64,000 bases of DNA from Chloroflexus aurantiacus J-10-fl (GTDB lineage: Bacteria; Chloroflexota; Chloroflexia; Chloroflexales; Chloroflexaceae): positions 5,022,001 to 5,086,000 of the forward strand of contig NC_010175.1 in the NCBI RefSeq assembly GCF_000018865.1. The letters are read 5' to 3'. Position numbers and translations under genes: made by a program. Below, piece after piece: positions 54,951 through 64,000 of this stretch; position 1 is the first letter of the stretch; every line of letters starts with the position of its first letter. Under the pieces are notes generated by a model that did not search any database, was not told where the DNA came from, and saw nothing but the letters and a program-made list of their open reading frames with translations.

Positions 54951-56428
54951 GTATCACGCTGATCCGCGATATTTCTGACACAAGTAGCTACTGGGGAGCG
55001 TCGTGGGTGTTTGGCTGCTTCCCCGATGTGCATATCGTCTGCGATGCACCAATCGGTTGTTACAACCTGCTCGGCATGGCGGTCACCGATTATACCGACG
55101 CCTTGCCACACATGGCCAACCTGACCCCAACCTCGATCCGCGAGGAGGATGTCATCAACGGTACTGCCAAAGCGCTGATTCGCACCATCGACGATCTGCG
55201 CACGATGGGTATGCTGGACGGCAAACGCTTACTGGTCATCTCCACGGCTGAGAGTGAGATGATCAGCGCCGATCACGCCCAACTGGTCGCTCGGATTGAT
55301 CCCGACGCCCGCTTCTTCTGGAGCCAATCTCTGGAACAGGACGAATGGATAGGGCGTGAACGCGCTCTGCGCTTTGCCTGGGAACAGTACGGCAAGCCGT
55401 TTGTTGACGCGGATGTCCAGCCTCGTCCGCGCACGGTCAACATTATCGGGCCGTCCCTTGGCTGCTTCAACGCGCCAAGCGACCTCTACGAACTGAAGCG
55501 GTTGATCACCGGGATTGGTGCCGAGATCAATCTCGTTTACCCCTACGAAGGCAGCATTGCTACGACACCCAAACTGGCTGAAGCGGCAGTGAATGTGGTG
55601 ATGTACCGCGAATTCGGGCAGGGGTTGGCTGAAGATTTGGGACGACCGTATCTCTTTGCGCCGTTTGGTGTGTTTGGGACGACGGCCTTTTTGCGCGAAT
55701 TGGGGCAGCTCCTGGGCATTGATCCGGCCCAAGTTGACGCCTTCATTGAGCGCGAGAAGCGCACCACCCTGCAGCCGGTGTGGGATTTGTGGCGTGGGCC
55801 GCAGAGTGACTGGTTTGCCACCGTGGATTGCGCTATTGTCGCTGCCCGCAGCTATGCCGATGGTCTGCGCAGCTTTCTCGGCGACGAGCTGGGGATGAAG
55901 ATTGCCTGGGTATCGGGCCGCCCGCGCCGGGAAGATGAACCCGACAATATCGAGATTCGCAAACGGTTACACGCCAAAGCGCCGGCCTTCGTCTTCGGTA
56001 GTATCAACGAGAAGATCTATCTGGCCGAAGCTAACGCTCGCGGTACCCATTTCATTCCCGCAACCTTCCCCGGCCCGGTTGTCCGTCGCACCACCGGCAC
56101 CCCGTTTATGGGCTATGCCGGCGCCGCCAATATCATGCAAGAACTGGTGAATCGGTTCTACGAAACGGTGATCAACTTCCTACCGGTCGAGACCATCAAT
56201 CCCGGCCCTGCCGGCCCACCCAAACCGACCTCTGCGGAAACGATGCCCTGGACGAAAGAGGCAACCGAGCGGCTGAACGCAGCCCTTGAGGCCGTCCCTT
56301 ACCTTGCCCGCATCAGTGCCAGCCGCACCTTGCGTGCCGCCGCCGAGCAACTTGCAAAGGCACGTGGTCTGAACGAGGTTGGCATCGAGATTGTCGAAGC
56401 GGCAATTGCTCAGAGTGGCGCGGCGTGA
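54947..56428 (+). CDS. bchZ: chlorophyllide a reductase subunit Z
   Basis: 493 aa, ATGA overlap with bchY. Family landmarks: S-Y-W-G-A-S-W-V-F, D-A-P-I-G-C-Y-N-L with a cluster cysteine, Y-T-D-A-L-P, G-P-S-L-G-C-F-N and the late P-F-M-G-Y-A-G-A-A. BchZ completes the heterotetramer with BchY and supplies one cluster ligand and much of the substrate pocket. Stop at 56426-56428 is followed by a hairpin. Confidence 0.9.
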   Translation: MSITLIRDISDTSSYWGASWVFGCFPDVHIVCDAPIGCYNLLGMAVTDYTDALPHMANLTPTSIREEDVINGTAKALIRTIDDLRTMGMLDGKRLLVISTAESEMISADHAQLVARIDPDARFFWSQSLEQDEWIGRERALRFAWEQYGKPFVDADVQPRPRTVNIIGPSLGCFNAPSDLYELKRLITGIGAEINLVYPYEGSIATTPKLAEAAVNVVMYREFGQGLAEDLGRPYLFAPFGVFGTTAFLRELGQLLGIDPAQVDAFIEREKRTTLQPVWDLWRGPQSDWFATVDCAIVAARSYADGLRSFLGDELGMKIAWVSGRPRREDEPDNIEIRKRLHAKAPAFVFGSINEKIYLAEANARGTHFIPATFPGPVVRRTTGTPFMGYAGAANIMQELVNRFYETVINFLPVETINPGPAGPPKPTSAETMPWTKEATERLNAALEAVPYLARISASRTLRAAAEQLAKARGLNEVGIEIVEAAIAQSGAA

Positions 56429-56437
56429 TATGCTGAA

Positions 56438-56469
56438 CAGAGAACGTCGTCTCTTGACGGCGTTCTCTG
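56438..56469 (+). terminator. hairpin between bchZ and surE
   Basis: CAGAGAACG (56438-56446) pairs with CGTTCTCTG (56461-56469) around a 14-base loop, ten bases after the bchZ stop. No T-run; partial termination or mRNA protection of bchYZ are both possible. Confidence 0.45.
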
Positions 56470-56503
56470 CCGATGATCAGATCACGTTGCGGAGTAATGC
56501 TGC

Positions 56504-57289
56504 ATGCATATCTTAGTGACCAATGATGACGGAATCGATAGCCCCGGCCTGTGGGCACTGGCCAAAGCAATGCGCGCGGCGGGTGCCAGGGTGAGTGTCG
56601 TTGCTCCAGCCGAAGAACAGAGCGCCATGAGTATGGCGCTGCCACCGCAAACTAACCGCGAATTACGCGCAATTATTCCCCCTGCCGAACTTGATGGTAT
56701 GCTGGCCTTTGCCCACAATGGCTCACCGGTGGGCTGCGTGACGGTGGCGATGTTGAGTGGGGTGCTGCCTCCAATCGACGCAGTCGTTGCCGGCATTAAC
56801 CGTGGCCTGAACGGTGGCAGTAATGTGATGCTGAGCGGTACGGTCGGAGCGGCGATGATTGGGGCGCTGTGGGGACTGCCGGCTATGGCCGTCTCCCTGC
56901 AATATATCGGCCCTGAGCCGATGCCGTGGGCGACGGCAGCTTACGTTGCCGAGCGCTTGTTTCCGTTGCTCGAACAAATTCGCGGTCAGGCACCGCTGGT
57001 GCTGAACGTCAATGTCCCCCACGTCGCTTCACCAGACGATCTGCGCGGATTTCGCCAAACCCGTCTTTCAGAGTTTTTCTTCGGTCACTACCTCGATATT
57101 GAACTCAACCCGACCGGCCCGGTGGAACGTTCACAAATCATCTTTCGCTTCGCTCGCGAACGGGTTCCCGATTTCGATGTCGATACCGATGATGGTGCGG
57201 TGCGCGCCGGTTACGTCTCGATCACACCATTGCGACCGCTGATGAACAGCAGTCCGTTGACGCTCAATTTACCCGATCTACACGCCTGA
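56504..57289 (+). CDS. surE: 5'/3'-nucleotidase SurE
   Basis: 261 aa, standard length. T-N-D-D-G-I at residues 6-11 holds the two metal-binding Asp residues; N-G-S-P-V-G-C-V, S-G-I/G-I-N-R-G-L-N-G-G and S-G-T-V-G-A-A-M-I-G complete the active site. It removes phosphate from nucleoside monophosphates, a survival and salvage function. GGAG lies 11 bases upstream of ATG 56504. Confidence 0.9.
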   Translation: MHILVTNDDGIDSPGLWALAKAMRAAGARVSVVAPAEEQSAMSMALPPQTNRELRAIIPPAELDGMLAFAHNGSPVGCVTVAMLSGVLPPIDAVVAGINRGLNGGSNVMLSGTVGAAMIGALWGLPAMAVSLQYIGPEPMPWATAAYVAERLFPLLEQIRGQAPLVLNVNVPHVASPDDLRGFRQTRLSEFFFGHYLDIELNPTGPVERSQIIFRFARERVPDFDVDTDDGAVRAGYVSITPLRPLMNSSPLTLNLPDLHA

Positions 57290-57325
57290 TCATGCTCTGG
57301 CACTCATCCCGGTTTACGTAAGCCA

Positions 57326-57367
57326 CGCTTCCGCGCCAACCGCACTGCTGGTTGGGCAGCGGAAGCG
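57326..57367. terminator. hairpin after surE
   Basis: CGCTTCCGC (57326-57334) pairs with GCGGAAGCG (57359-57367), with an inner CCAAC/GTTGG pair giving a longer stem. It ends 44 bases before the eno -10 box. Confidence 0.5.
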
Positions 57368-57410
57368 GTACGTTCACAATACCTTCACGCAGCGCTCCGC
57401 TTATTCGTGC

Positions 57411-57416
57411 TATACT
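57411..57416 (+). promoter_or_regulatory. candidate -10 box of eno
   Basis: TATACT 66 bases before the eno start; no -35 box at standard distance was seen. Confidence 0.35.
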
Positions 57417-57418
57417 GA

Positions 57419-58762
<1,344 letters not shown>

Positions 58763-58808
58763 GATCGCATAACATCTCCTGCACTATACACTATACACCG
58801 GGCGAACG

Positions 58809-58848
58809 TAGCTTGCAGGGCAATCGTTTGGTTGCCCTGCAAGCTACA
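58809..58848 (+). terminator. 16-bp perfect hairpin after eno
   Basis: GTAGCTTGCAGGGCAA pairs perfectly with TTGCCCTGCAAGCTAC across an 8-base loop, 46 bases after the eno stop. Confidence 0.75.
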
Positions 58849-58947
58849 TCTGTCGGTAAGGGACGCTTAACCTTCAGATACAACGATCCAATCGCCACCC
58901 ACGACAACCACCTGCGTCTTCACCCTCATCCAACCGACTACCGAATC

Positions 58948-58975
58948 ATCAGGGCGGCCTGACGACCGCCCTGAT
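58948..58975. terminator. hairpin after citrate synthase (minus strand)
   Basis: ATCAGGGCGG pairs with CCGCCCTGAT over 8 bases, 16 bases past the citrate synthase stop. An AATTATTATC run lies between the hairpin and that gene. Confidence 0.6.
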
Positions 58976-58991
58976 AATTATTATCGTTCAA

Positions 58992-60284
58992 TTAGCGCTG
59001 ATCAATCGGCACATAATCCCGCCGCTGTGGGCCAACATAGACCTGTCGTGGACGGGTAATCTTCTGCTCGGGGTCTTCGAGCATCTCGATCCACTGTGCC
59101 AGCCAGCCTGAAGCGCGTGGAATTGCGAACAGGAAGGGGAAGTACTCGATTGGGAAGCGCAGTGCCTGATAGATCAGACCGCTGTAGAAATCCACATTCG
59201 GATAGAGCTTGCGCGAGATAAAGTACTCGTCTTCCAATGCAGTTCGCTCAAGCTCCATCGCGACATCGAGCAGCGGGTTGGCAGCAGTAGCCGCAAAGAC
59301 TTCGTGAGCGATCTTACGAATGATCTTGGCCCGCGGATCGTAATTCTTGTAAACGCGATGACCAAAGCCCATGAGACGCATTTCACCCTTCTTCACCCGC
59401 TCGATAAATGCCGGCACGTTCTTTGGATGGCCGATCTGCTGCAACATGCGCAGTACCGCCTCGTTGGCACCACCGTGGAGTGGGCCGTAGAGAGCGGCTG
59501 CGGCAGCGGCCAGCGCATTGTACGGATCAGCGTGGCTTGAGCCAACACTACGCATGACCGAGGTAGAGCAGTTCTGCTCGTGATCAGCATGCAAAATGAA
59601 GAGCACATCCAGCGCTTTGGCCAGCACTGGATTTACTTCATACTCGCGCTGATTCATATAGTCCATCATGTACAGCAGGTTGGCGGTGTAGCTGAGCGAG
59701 CTATCGGGCAAATTGAATGGACGACCGATGCGGTGGCGGTAGGCAAAGGCAGCAATTGTCGGGATCTGGCCGATAATACGCCAGATTTGCTTTTCGCGCA
59801 CAGCCGGATCGTGGATGTTCTTGGCTTCGGGGTATAGCGTGGACATTGCCGCTACGGAGCTGATGAGAATACCCATTGGATGGGCGTCGTAGCGGAAGGC
59901 TTGAATCAGCTCTACCAGGCTGTTGTGGAGGAAAAGATGCCGACTGATCCGGTATTCCCACCAGGCCAGGCGTTCCTTTGAGGGGAGTTCCCCGTACAGC
60001 AGCAGGTACGCAACCTCAAGATACGAACTCTGCTCAGCCAGTTGCTCAATTGGATAACCTCGATACTCTAGAATCCCCTTATCACCGTCGATGTAGGTGA
60101 TGCTACTCTTACAGGATGCAGTATTGAGGTAAGCCGGATCATAGGACATCAAACCAAAATCGTCTTCCGATACTTTGATCTGGCGTAAATCGGTTGCCCG
60201 AATGGTGTTGTTCTCGATGGGAATCTCGTACGTTTTACCGGTGCGGTTGTCGGTTACGGTGAGAGTGTTCCTGGTCATAGCCAT
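58992..60284 (-). CDS. gltA: citrate synthase
   Basis: 430 aa, the length of type II (GltA) enzymes. Catalytic motifs: L-H-A-D-H-E-Q-N-C-S-T-S, G-P-L-H-G-G-A-N-E-A, G-F-G-H-R-V-Y-K-N-Y-D-P-R and P-N-V-D-F-Y-S-G, giving the two His and the Asp. Condenses acetyl-CoA with oxaloacetate. ATG 60284 has AAAGAG upstream; ATG 60278 is an alternative two codons in. Confidence 0.95.
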   Translation of the reverse strand: MAMTRNTLTVTDNRTGKTYEIPIENNTIRATDLRQIKVSEDDFGLMSYDPAYLNTASCKSSITYIDGDKGILEYRGYPIEQLAEQSSYLEVAYLLLYGELPSKERLAWWEYRISRHLFLHNSLVELIQAFRYDAHPMGILISSVAAMSTLYPEAKNIHDPAVREKQIWRIIGQIPTIAAFAYRHRIGRPFNLPDSSLSYTANLLYMMDYMNQREYEVNPVLAKALDVLFILHADHEQNCSTSVMRSVGSSHADPYNALAAAAAALYGPLHGGANEAVLRMLQQIGHPKNVPAFIERVKKGEMRLMGFGHRVYKNYDPRAKIIRKIAHEVFAATAANPLLDVAMELERTALEDEYFISRKLYPNVDFYSGLIYQALRFPIEYFPFLFAIPRASGWLAQWIEMLEDPEQKITRPRQVYVGPQRRDYVPIDQR

Positions 60285-60400
60285 GCTCTTTCATGCTCAC
60301 TGCGACTGCATCGCCATTGATACATCAGTGCTACCGCACTGTGATCGACATCATGGAGGCCGTACTACAGTAGTTCTATTGTGGTGGTACGCTCCTTCGT

Positions 60401-60429
60401 ATTGTACCAAAAGTTGTTACAGATTGCAC
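60401..60429 (-). promoter_or_regulatory. candidate promoter of citrate synthase
   Basis: On the minus strand TACAAT at 60406-60401 with a weak GTGCAA 17 bases upstream, about 117 bases before the start codon. Confidence 0.35.
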
Positions 60430-60514
60430 GGAGTTGAGTTATAGCCCACTCTGCCACCACCCAGGATTGTTGGGCAAGTGCTGACAGGTGTGTGACCCAA
60501 CCCGCTGCGCCGGT

Positions 60515-63493
60515 TTAATGACCGGCAATCATGGCCGGTGCCACCACTTCAATCGGGACGCGCCAGACGGTTGTATCAGTACCTGCGACCGGTAGCGGTT
60601 CGAGGGAGGGCCAGCGGTAACTCCCAATCACAAGCCAGTAACGGCCCGGAGGTAGATCAGCCGGAATGGTCAAACGACGATCATCGATCACCACTTCACC
60701 TGCCTGCCAGAGACTGGTTGGGCGTCCCCCGGCTGCCGGTGGGCCATCGACATCAACAATGCGTTCATCGCGATCATTGCGGAGATGCAGCATAATACTC
60801 CGTTCATCGAGATTGCCACGCACTGCTTCCCACCACAGCGTGATGGCAATGCTTTCACCAGCCGTTACCCGCCCGGCACTCAGATCATACCCGCGCAGCA
60901 GCATATCATCCCCAAAACGAATGTTAAGAGGATTGACAGGACGGTTCATCGCTGTTGCAAGGAGCGGATGTTGCGCGACCCAATCGAGTGTAACATTGCC
61001 GGCCAGATCGATAGTGAATGCAAAGAGGTCTACCGGCGTCAGCAGAGCACGCTGATCGGTACCGAGCCAGAGCCGGGCTGTGTAAGCGCCGGGTTGTCGT
61101 ACACCTTGCTGAACACCGAGTGGTAATGGTTCGCCGGCCCCATCAACGGCAATTGCCGTCCCATCACGCAGATCAATCGTGATCGTTTGCTGCTGGATGG
61201 TAGCAGCAACCGGTACGCGCAACCCGTAGCGCCCGAAGAAATACCCCTGTCGTCGATCCCACAACTCAATAGCGGCAACCACCGGGCCACTGTCCGGGTT
61301 GAACATCGTCAGTGATGTTGTTATGCGCAAGTCGTCTGCCGTACTGGTTGCCTGTAGCACGACATTATGGGGTAATCGCCCACGAACAACTGGTGGATCA
61401 GTTGTCAGCAACGCACTCTGAAGCAGGATCGGTTCGGCTCCGTGCTGACGCACTGCTACTGCCCGCGAACTCAACAGAGGGCCAACTGTTAACCAGCTTC
61501 GCCCTGCCGGGACGCGATACGTGCGACCATCAATGCTCAGGCCACTCTCGGCCAACGCCGCAACCTGGAGGGTCAACCAGCGCTCATCTGGTTCGCTGGC
61601 AGAAGGTATTTCGTTCAGTCCCAAACGTCGATCAGAAACAGACAGCGTCATTGCCTGATCAACGCGCAGCAATTGATCGAGAGGTAAATGGGCAATCACC
61701 GATTCCGGCTTTCGATAAAGAGCATAGGTGTCACTACGCCAGACTGGAGACGCGACAATTCCCCAGGCAGTCGGATCTTCATCGCGATGCAACAGCACGT
61801 AATCGCCAATACCTGTAGTATTTGTCGCTACCGACGTTGCATAGCCGGTACGCACCGCACCGTACACAGCAGTATGATCGAGTAAGTAAGCTGCCAACGC
61901 ACTGTTCACACCCTGCACTCGTGGATCTCCCGACAGAAATACGCTACTCCCTGCCGGTACGACCTGCCGCAAATCGCGTAATGCCGGCAGGGTGTCGGCA
62001 AAGAGGCCAGGGCGCTCCCAATGATCGATAACAACACGCACAGCAGTAACTGCGATGGAAGCCCCGACACATAACGCCACACCAACAATGCTGATCAGGC
62101 GCCACCGGTACACCGGCTGCATCCATCGCTCAACCAGAGCTTGCAGACCGGCAACGGCTAGTACGACAGCAAGCCACCCTACGTAGGCTGCTGCTTTGAG
62201 GTAGCCGTAGTGATACCCTGAACCAAAGCGCAAATAGAGCAGAAACAGGATCACGCCGAGAAGTATCCCGATCCAGCGTGCACGTTGAGGGGTTACAACA
62301 AGTGCATAACCGGCCAGTCCTATCATCATCAGCGCAGCCGCCCCGGCAAGCGGGTTTAATGGTTCGGGTGCAGCACGCAAACGAAAGGGGGTTAGCCCAA
62401 CAATATCACTCAGTGGCACAAAGCGAAAGAGACCAAGAGTGGTTAAGGGCAGACTGTAGCGGTAATTAAATCCGGCAAAATAGTCTGGTATTGTAGGTAA
62501 CGCTAGCAGGAGTGTGACCAGAAAGAGACTCACCGCCTGCCGGATCACCCGCCAGCGGTCTTGCGTTTGCCAGAGTGTGACGATCCCGATTCCAGCCGCC
62601 ATCAGGCCAACCGGGCCAAGCGCCGGGTAGTAGGTGATCGGCAACGCCGCCAGGCCGATGGCCGCTGCAACCAATCCCTCGCCAAACCGGGGAGCCTGAA
62701 CAACAGCAAGCCCTACTATGATTGCCAACGGTATTAGCGGCCAGGCGGCAAGCTGCATTCCGAAGTTGAAGAAACTCACCCACAGTAAGAGACCATTGAG
62801 CACGGACAGTAGCGCAGCGATGGTCGCTGACCAGCGCCGCAGATCGAAGACAACCTGTAACAGCACGTATATACCGACACCACCCAACGCCCGCAACCAG
62901 GCCAGCAGCGGGGCAAAGCTGGTTAGCGGTTCACTGCCACCGAGCAGATCAACGCTTCCCTGCCAGATGCTGAACCCAAGGGTTAACCCGATCCGGGGTG
63001 GACTGGCATTCAGATCGCGTAGTGGATTAGCCGGAGCGGTGGCAATGGCGCTTACCGGCCCCCGGCTGAGGTAACGAGCGGTTGGCCAGTAATTTTCAAT
63101 ATCCCAACCTTCACCAATCGGTGCCGAGTAGCCATAACTCAATAACGGTGCGACACCGATAATGATCCCAACTCCTGCCACCAGAAGTGCCGGCCAGTAC
63201 TGCCGCAGGGCTATGGATATACGCGGTGGGCCGTATCGCCACCATGCCAGCCCGTTACACAAACCACCGAGCGGCAAAAGAATGCCCAGTGCCAACCCTA
63301 ATCCACCGAGAAAACGCACGACCCAATACCCAATGACTATCGTCAGTGCGTATCCCATCAGGGGCGCTAGCAACGCTCGCCATGGCTGAAGTACAGGCGG
63401 GAGCAGGAGTCGTGCAATTCCCCACCCAACCCAGAACGCCAGCAGACTTGCCGTTATCAGCGGCAACAGGATATCAACAACCAGCGTATTCAT
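60515..63493 (-). CDS. large GT-C-like membrane protein with beta-rich C-terminal domain
   Basis: 992 aa. About 13-14 hydrophobic helices fill residues 5-500; the first outside loop contains G-E-G-W-D-I-E-N-Y-W-P-T-A-R-Y, acidic residues placed as in GT-C transferases. The C-terminal half is soluble and beta-rich, ending in a module with G-E-S-I-A-I-T-L-W-W-E-A and P-P-G-R-Y-W-L-V-I-G-S-Y that I know as a frequent tail of Chloroflexota GT39-like proteins. It may transfer a sugar outside the membrane and bind the acceptor with the tail, but activity is unproven. Separate from the main glycan locus by 25 kb. Confidence 0.65.
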   Translation of the reverse strand: MNTLVVDILLPLITASLLAFWVGWGIARLLLPPVLQPWRALLAPLMGYALTIVIGYWVVRFLGGLGLALGILLPLGGLCNGLAWWRYGPPRISIALRQYWPALLVAGVGIIIGVAPLLSYGYSAPIGEGWDIENYWPTARYLSRGPVSAIATAPANPLRDLNASPPRIGLTLGFSIWQGSVDLLGGSEPLTSFAPLLAWLRALGGVGIYVLLQVVFDLRRWSATIAALLSVLNGLLLWVSFFNFGMQLAAWPLIPLAIIVGLAVVQAPRFGEGLVAAAIGLAALPITYYPALGPVGLMAAGIGIVTLWQTQDRWRVIRQAVSLFLVTLLLALPTIPDYFAGFNYRYSLPLTTLGLFRFVPLSDIVGLTPFRLRAAPEPLNPLAGAAALMMIGLAGYALVVTPQRARWIGILLGVILFLLYLRFGSGYHYGYLKAAAYVGWLAVVLAVAGLQALVERWMQPVYRWRLISIVGVALCVGASIAVTAVRVVIDHWERPGLFADTLPALRDLRQVVPAGSSVFLSGDPRVQGVNSALAAYLLDHTAVYGAVRTGYATSVATNTTGIGDYVLLHRDEDPTAWGIVASPVWRSDTYALYRKPESVIAHLPLDQLLRVDQAMTLSVSDRRLGLNEIPSASEPDERWLTLQVAALAESGLSIDGRTYRVPAGRSWLTVGPLLSSRAVAVRQHGAEPILLQSALLTTDPPVVRGRLPHNVVLQATSTADDLRITTSLTMFNPDSGPVVAAIELWDRRQGYFFGRYGLRVPVAATIQQQTITIDLRDGTAIAVDGAGEPLPLGVQQGVRQPGAYTARLWLGTDQRALLTPVDLFAFTIDLAGNVTLDWVAQHPLLATAMNRPVNPLNIRFGDDMLLRGYDLSAGRVTAGESIAITLWWEAVRGNLDERSIMLHLRNDRDERIVDVDGPPAAGGRPTSLWQAGEVVIDDRRLTIPADLPPGRYWLVIGSYRWPSLEPLPVAGTDTTVWRVPIEVVAPAMIAGH

Positions 63494-63523
63494 ACCGATC
63501 CCGGCCTCATTGCCGAAATGGCA

Positions 63524-63550
63524 ATCCCTCGCGCAGCGGGGCGGAGGGAT
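63524..63550 (-). terminator. hairpin after the MFS gene
   Basis: ATCCCTC (63524-63530) pairs with GAGGGAT (63544-63550), 57 bases past the MFS stop on the minus strand; a smaller ATTGCC/GGCAAT hairpin is adjacent. Confidence 0.35.
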
Positions 63551-63606
63551 CGCATCCTGCGACTGTCGAGGTCAACTATCAATATCCATGTAGCGAATCG
63601 TCGACA

Positions 63607-64000
63607 TCATTGCCGACGGGCAACGTAGAACAACACCAGCGCCGCACCCAGGTAGAGCGCCGCCGAGACACCAATCAGCGCCGGTAGTGCTCTATCATAC
63701 AACAAACCAAGACAAGCGCTGCCGACAAACCAGCTCACACCAAAACCGGCGTGAAACAGGCCATACGCCGCACCTCGCCGATCAGGTGGTGCCAATTGGC
63801 CTACCGCAGCGCGCAAGATTGACTCTTGCGCTCCTAACACTGCCCCCCAAAGGACAACACCGATGATAACGGTAAGCAGACCGGTACTGAAGAGAAGTGG
63901 GGTGCTCAAAGCTCCCAGAGCGGTTACCCCAACCAATGCGCCAAGGCCAATCCGGTCGTAGAGCAAGCCAAAGCCGAACGCAGCAACAGCATCAACCGTC
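63607..64000 (-). CDS. MFS transporter, C-terminal part (cut by window edge)
   Basis: The frame is open to the right edge and ends at 63607; about 131 residues are visible. Four hydrophobic helices, a G-L-L-Y-D-R turn seen twice (after helix one and before the last helix) and A-P-P-D-R-R-G-A-A-Y-G-L-F-H in the loop, which matches major facilitator C-terminal halves. Substrate cannot be inferred. Confidence 0.75.
   Translation of the reverse strand, partial: TVDAVAAFGFGLLYDRIGLGALVGVTALGALSTPLLFSTGLLTVIIGVVLWGAVLGAQESILRAAVGQLAPPDRRGAAYGLFHAGFGVSWFVGSACLGLLYDRALPALIGVSAALYLGAALVLFYVARRQ

Overview
The window looks like chromosomal DNA of a filamentous anoxygenic phototroph of the Chloroflexus type (phylum Chloroflexota). 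The best pointers are an adjacent bchY-bchZ pair (chlorophyllide a reductase), Thr/Pro-rich secreted proteins with a Tyr-Ile-Pro-Leu motif near the C-terminus, a small membrane protein with a Cys-Pro-Tyr-Leu-Gly-Leu module, and GT-C membrane proteins with a beta-rich tail, all of which I associate with this phylum. Species cannot be fixed from sequence reading alone. No rRNA, tRNA or CRISPR array was seen.

Left part (1-12541). After the tail of an alpha/beta hydrolase and a 1 kb repeat-bearing intergenic stretch come three secreted surface proteins. Two are giant paralogues (about 1545 and 1565 aa), each with two five-bladed beta-propeller modules and two beta-rich modules; one ends in about 400 residues of Thr/Pro/Asn repeats, the other in two nearly identical LamG/ConA-like lectin domains. 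The third is a single LamG protein with a Thr-rich tail. Duplicated hairpins and a heptanucleotide microsatellite separate the two giants.

Middle left (12553-35501). A run of about 20 plus-strand genes with short gaps and ATGA or GTGA overlaps is a surface glycan locus: a carrier protein / ketoreductase / acyl-adenylating ligase module, a polysaccharide-deacetylase-like protein, two left-handed beta-helix acyltransferases, UDP-GlcNAc 2-epimerase, two GT2, two GT4 and two GT-C glycosyltransferases, a B12-type radical SAM enzyme, an ArnE/SMR-like membrane protein, a phosphosugar isomerase, a DegT aminotransferase, an FAD oxidoreductase, a polyprenyl-P sugar transferase and a Gfo/Idh dehydrogenase. 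No Wzx, Wzy or ABC exporter is visible. The set could build lipid-linked amino-sugars and hand them on at the outer membrane face, possibly to the Thr-rich proteins encoded just upstream.

Centre (35892-52812). A minus-strand trio (acyl-CoA ligase, small membrane protein, tandem-domain PPK2) diverges from a signalling operon (hybrid PAS histidine kinase, receiver, Hpt-REC-REC-GGDEF protein, REC-MinD/CpaE protein) closed by a strong hairpin. Then follow a Pro/Thr-rich membrane protein, a metallophosphoesterase, a GSA-aminomutase-like PLP enzyme, uppP and a tyrosine recombinase.

Right part (52813-64000). A repeat-rich intergenic region, whose main element also occurs inverted near the left end, precedes bchY-bchZ, surE and eno on the plus strand. 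On the minus strand lie citrate synthase, a 992 aa GT-C-like membrane protein and the truncated end of an MFS transporter.
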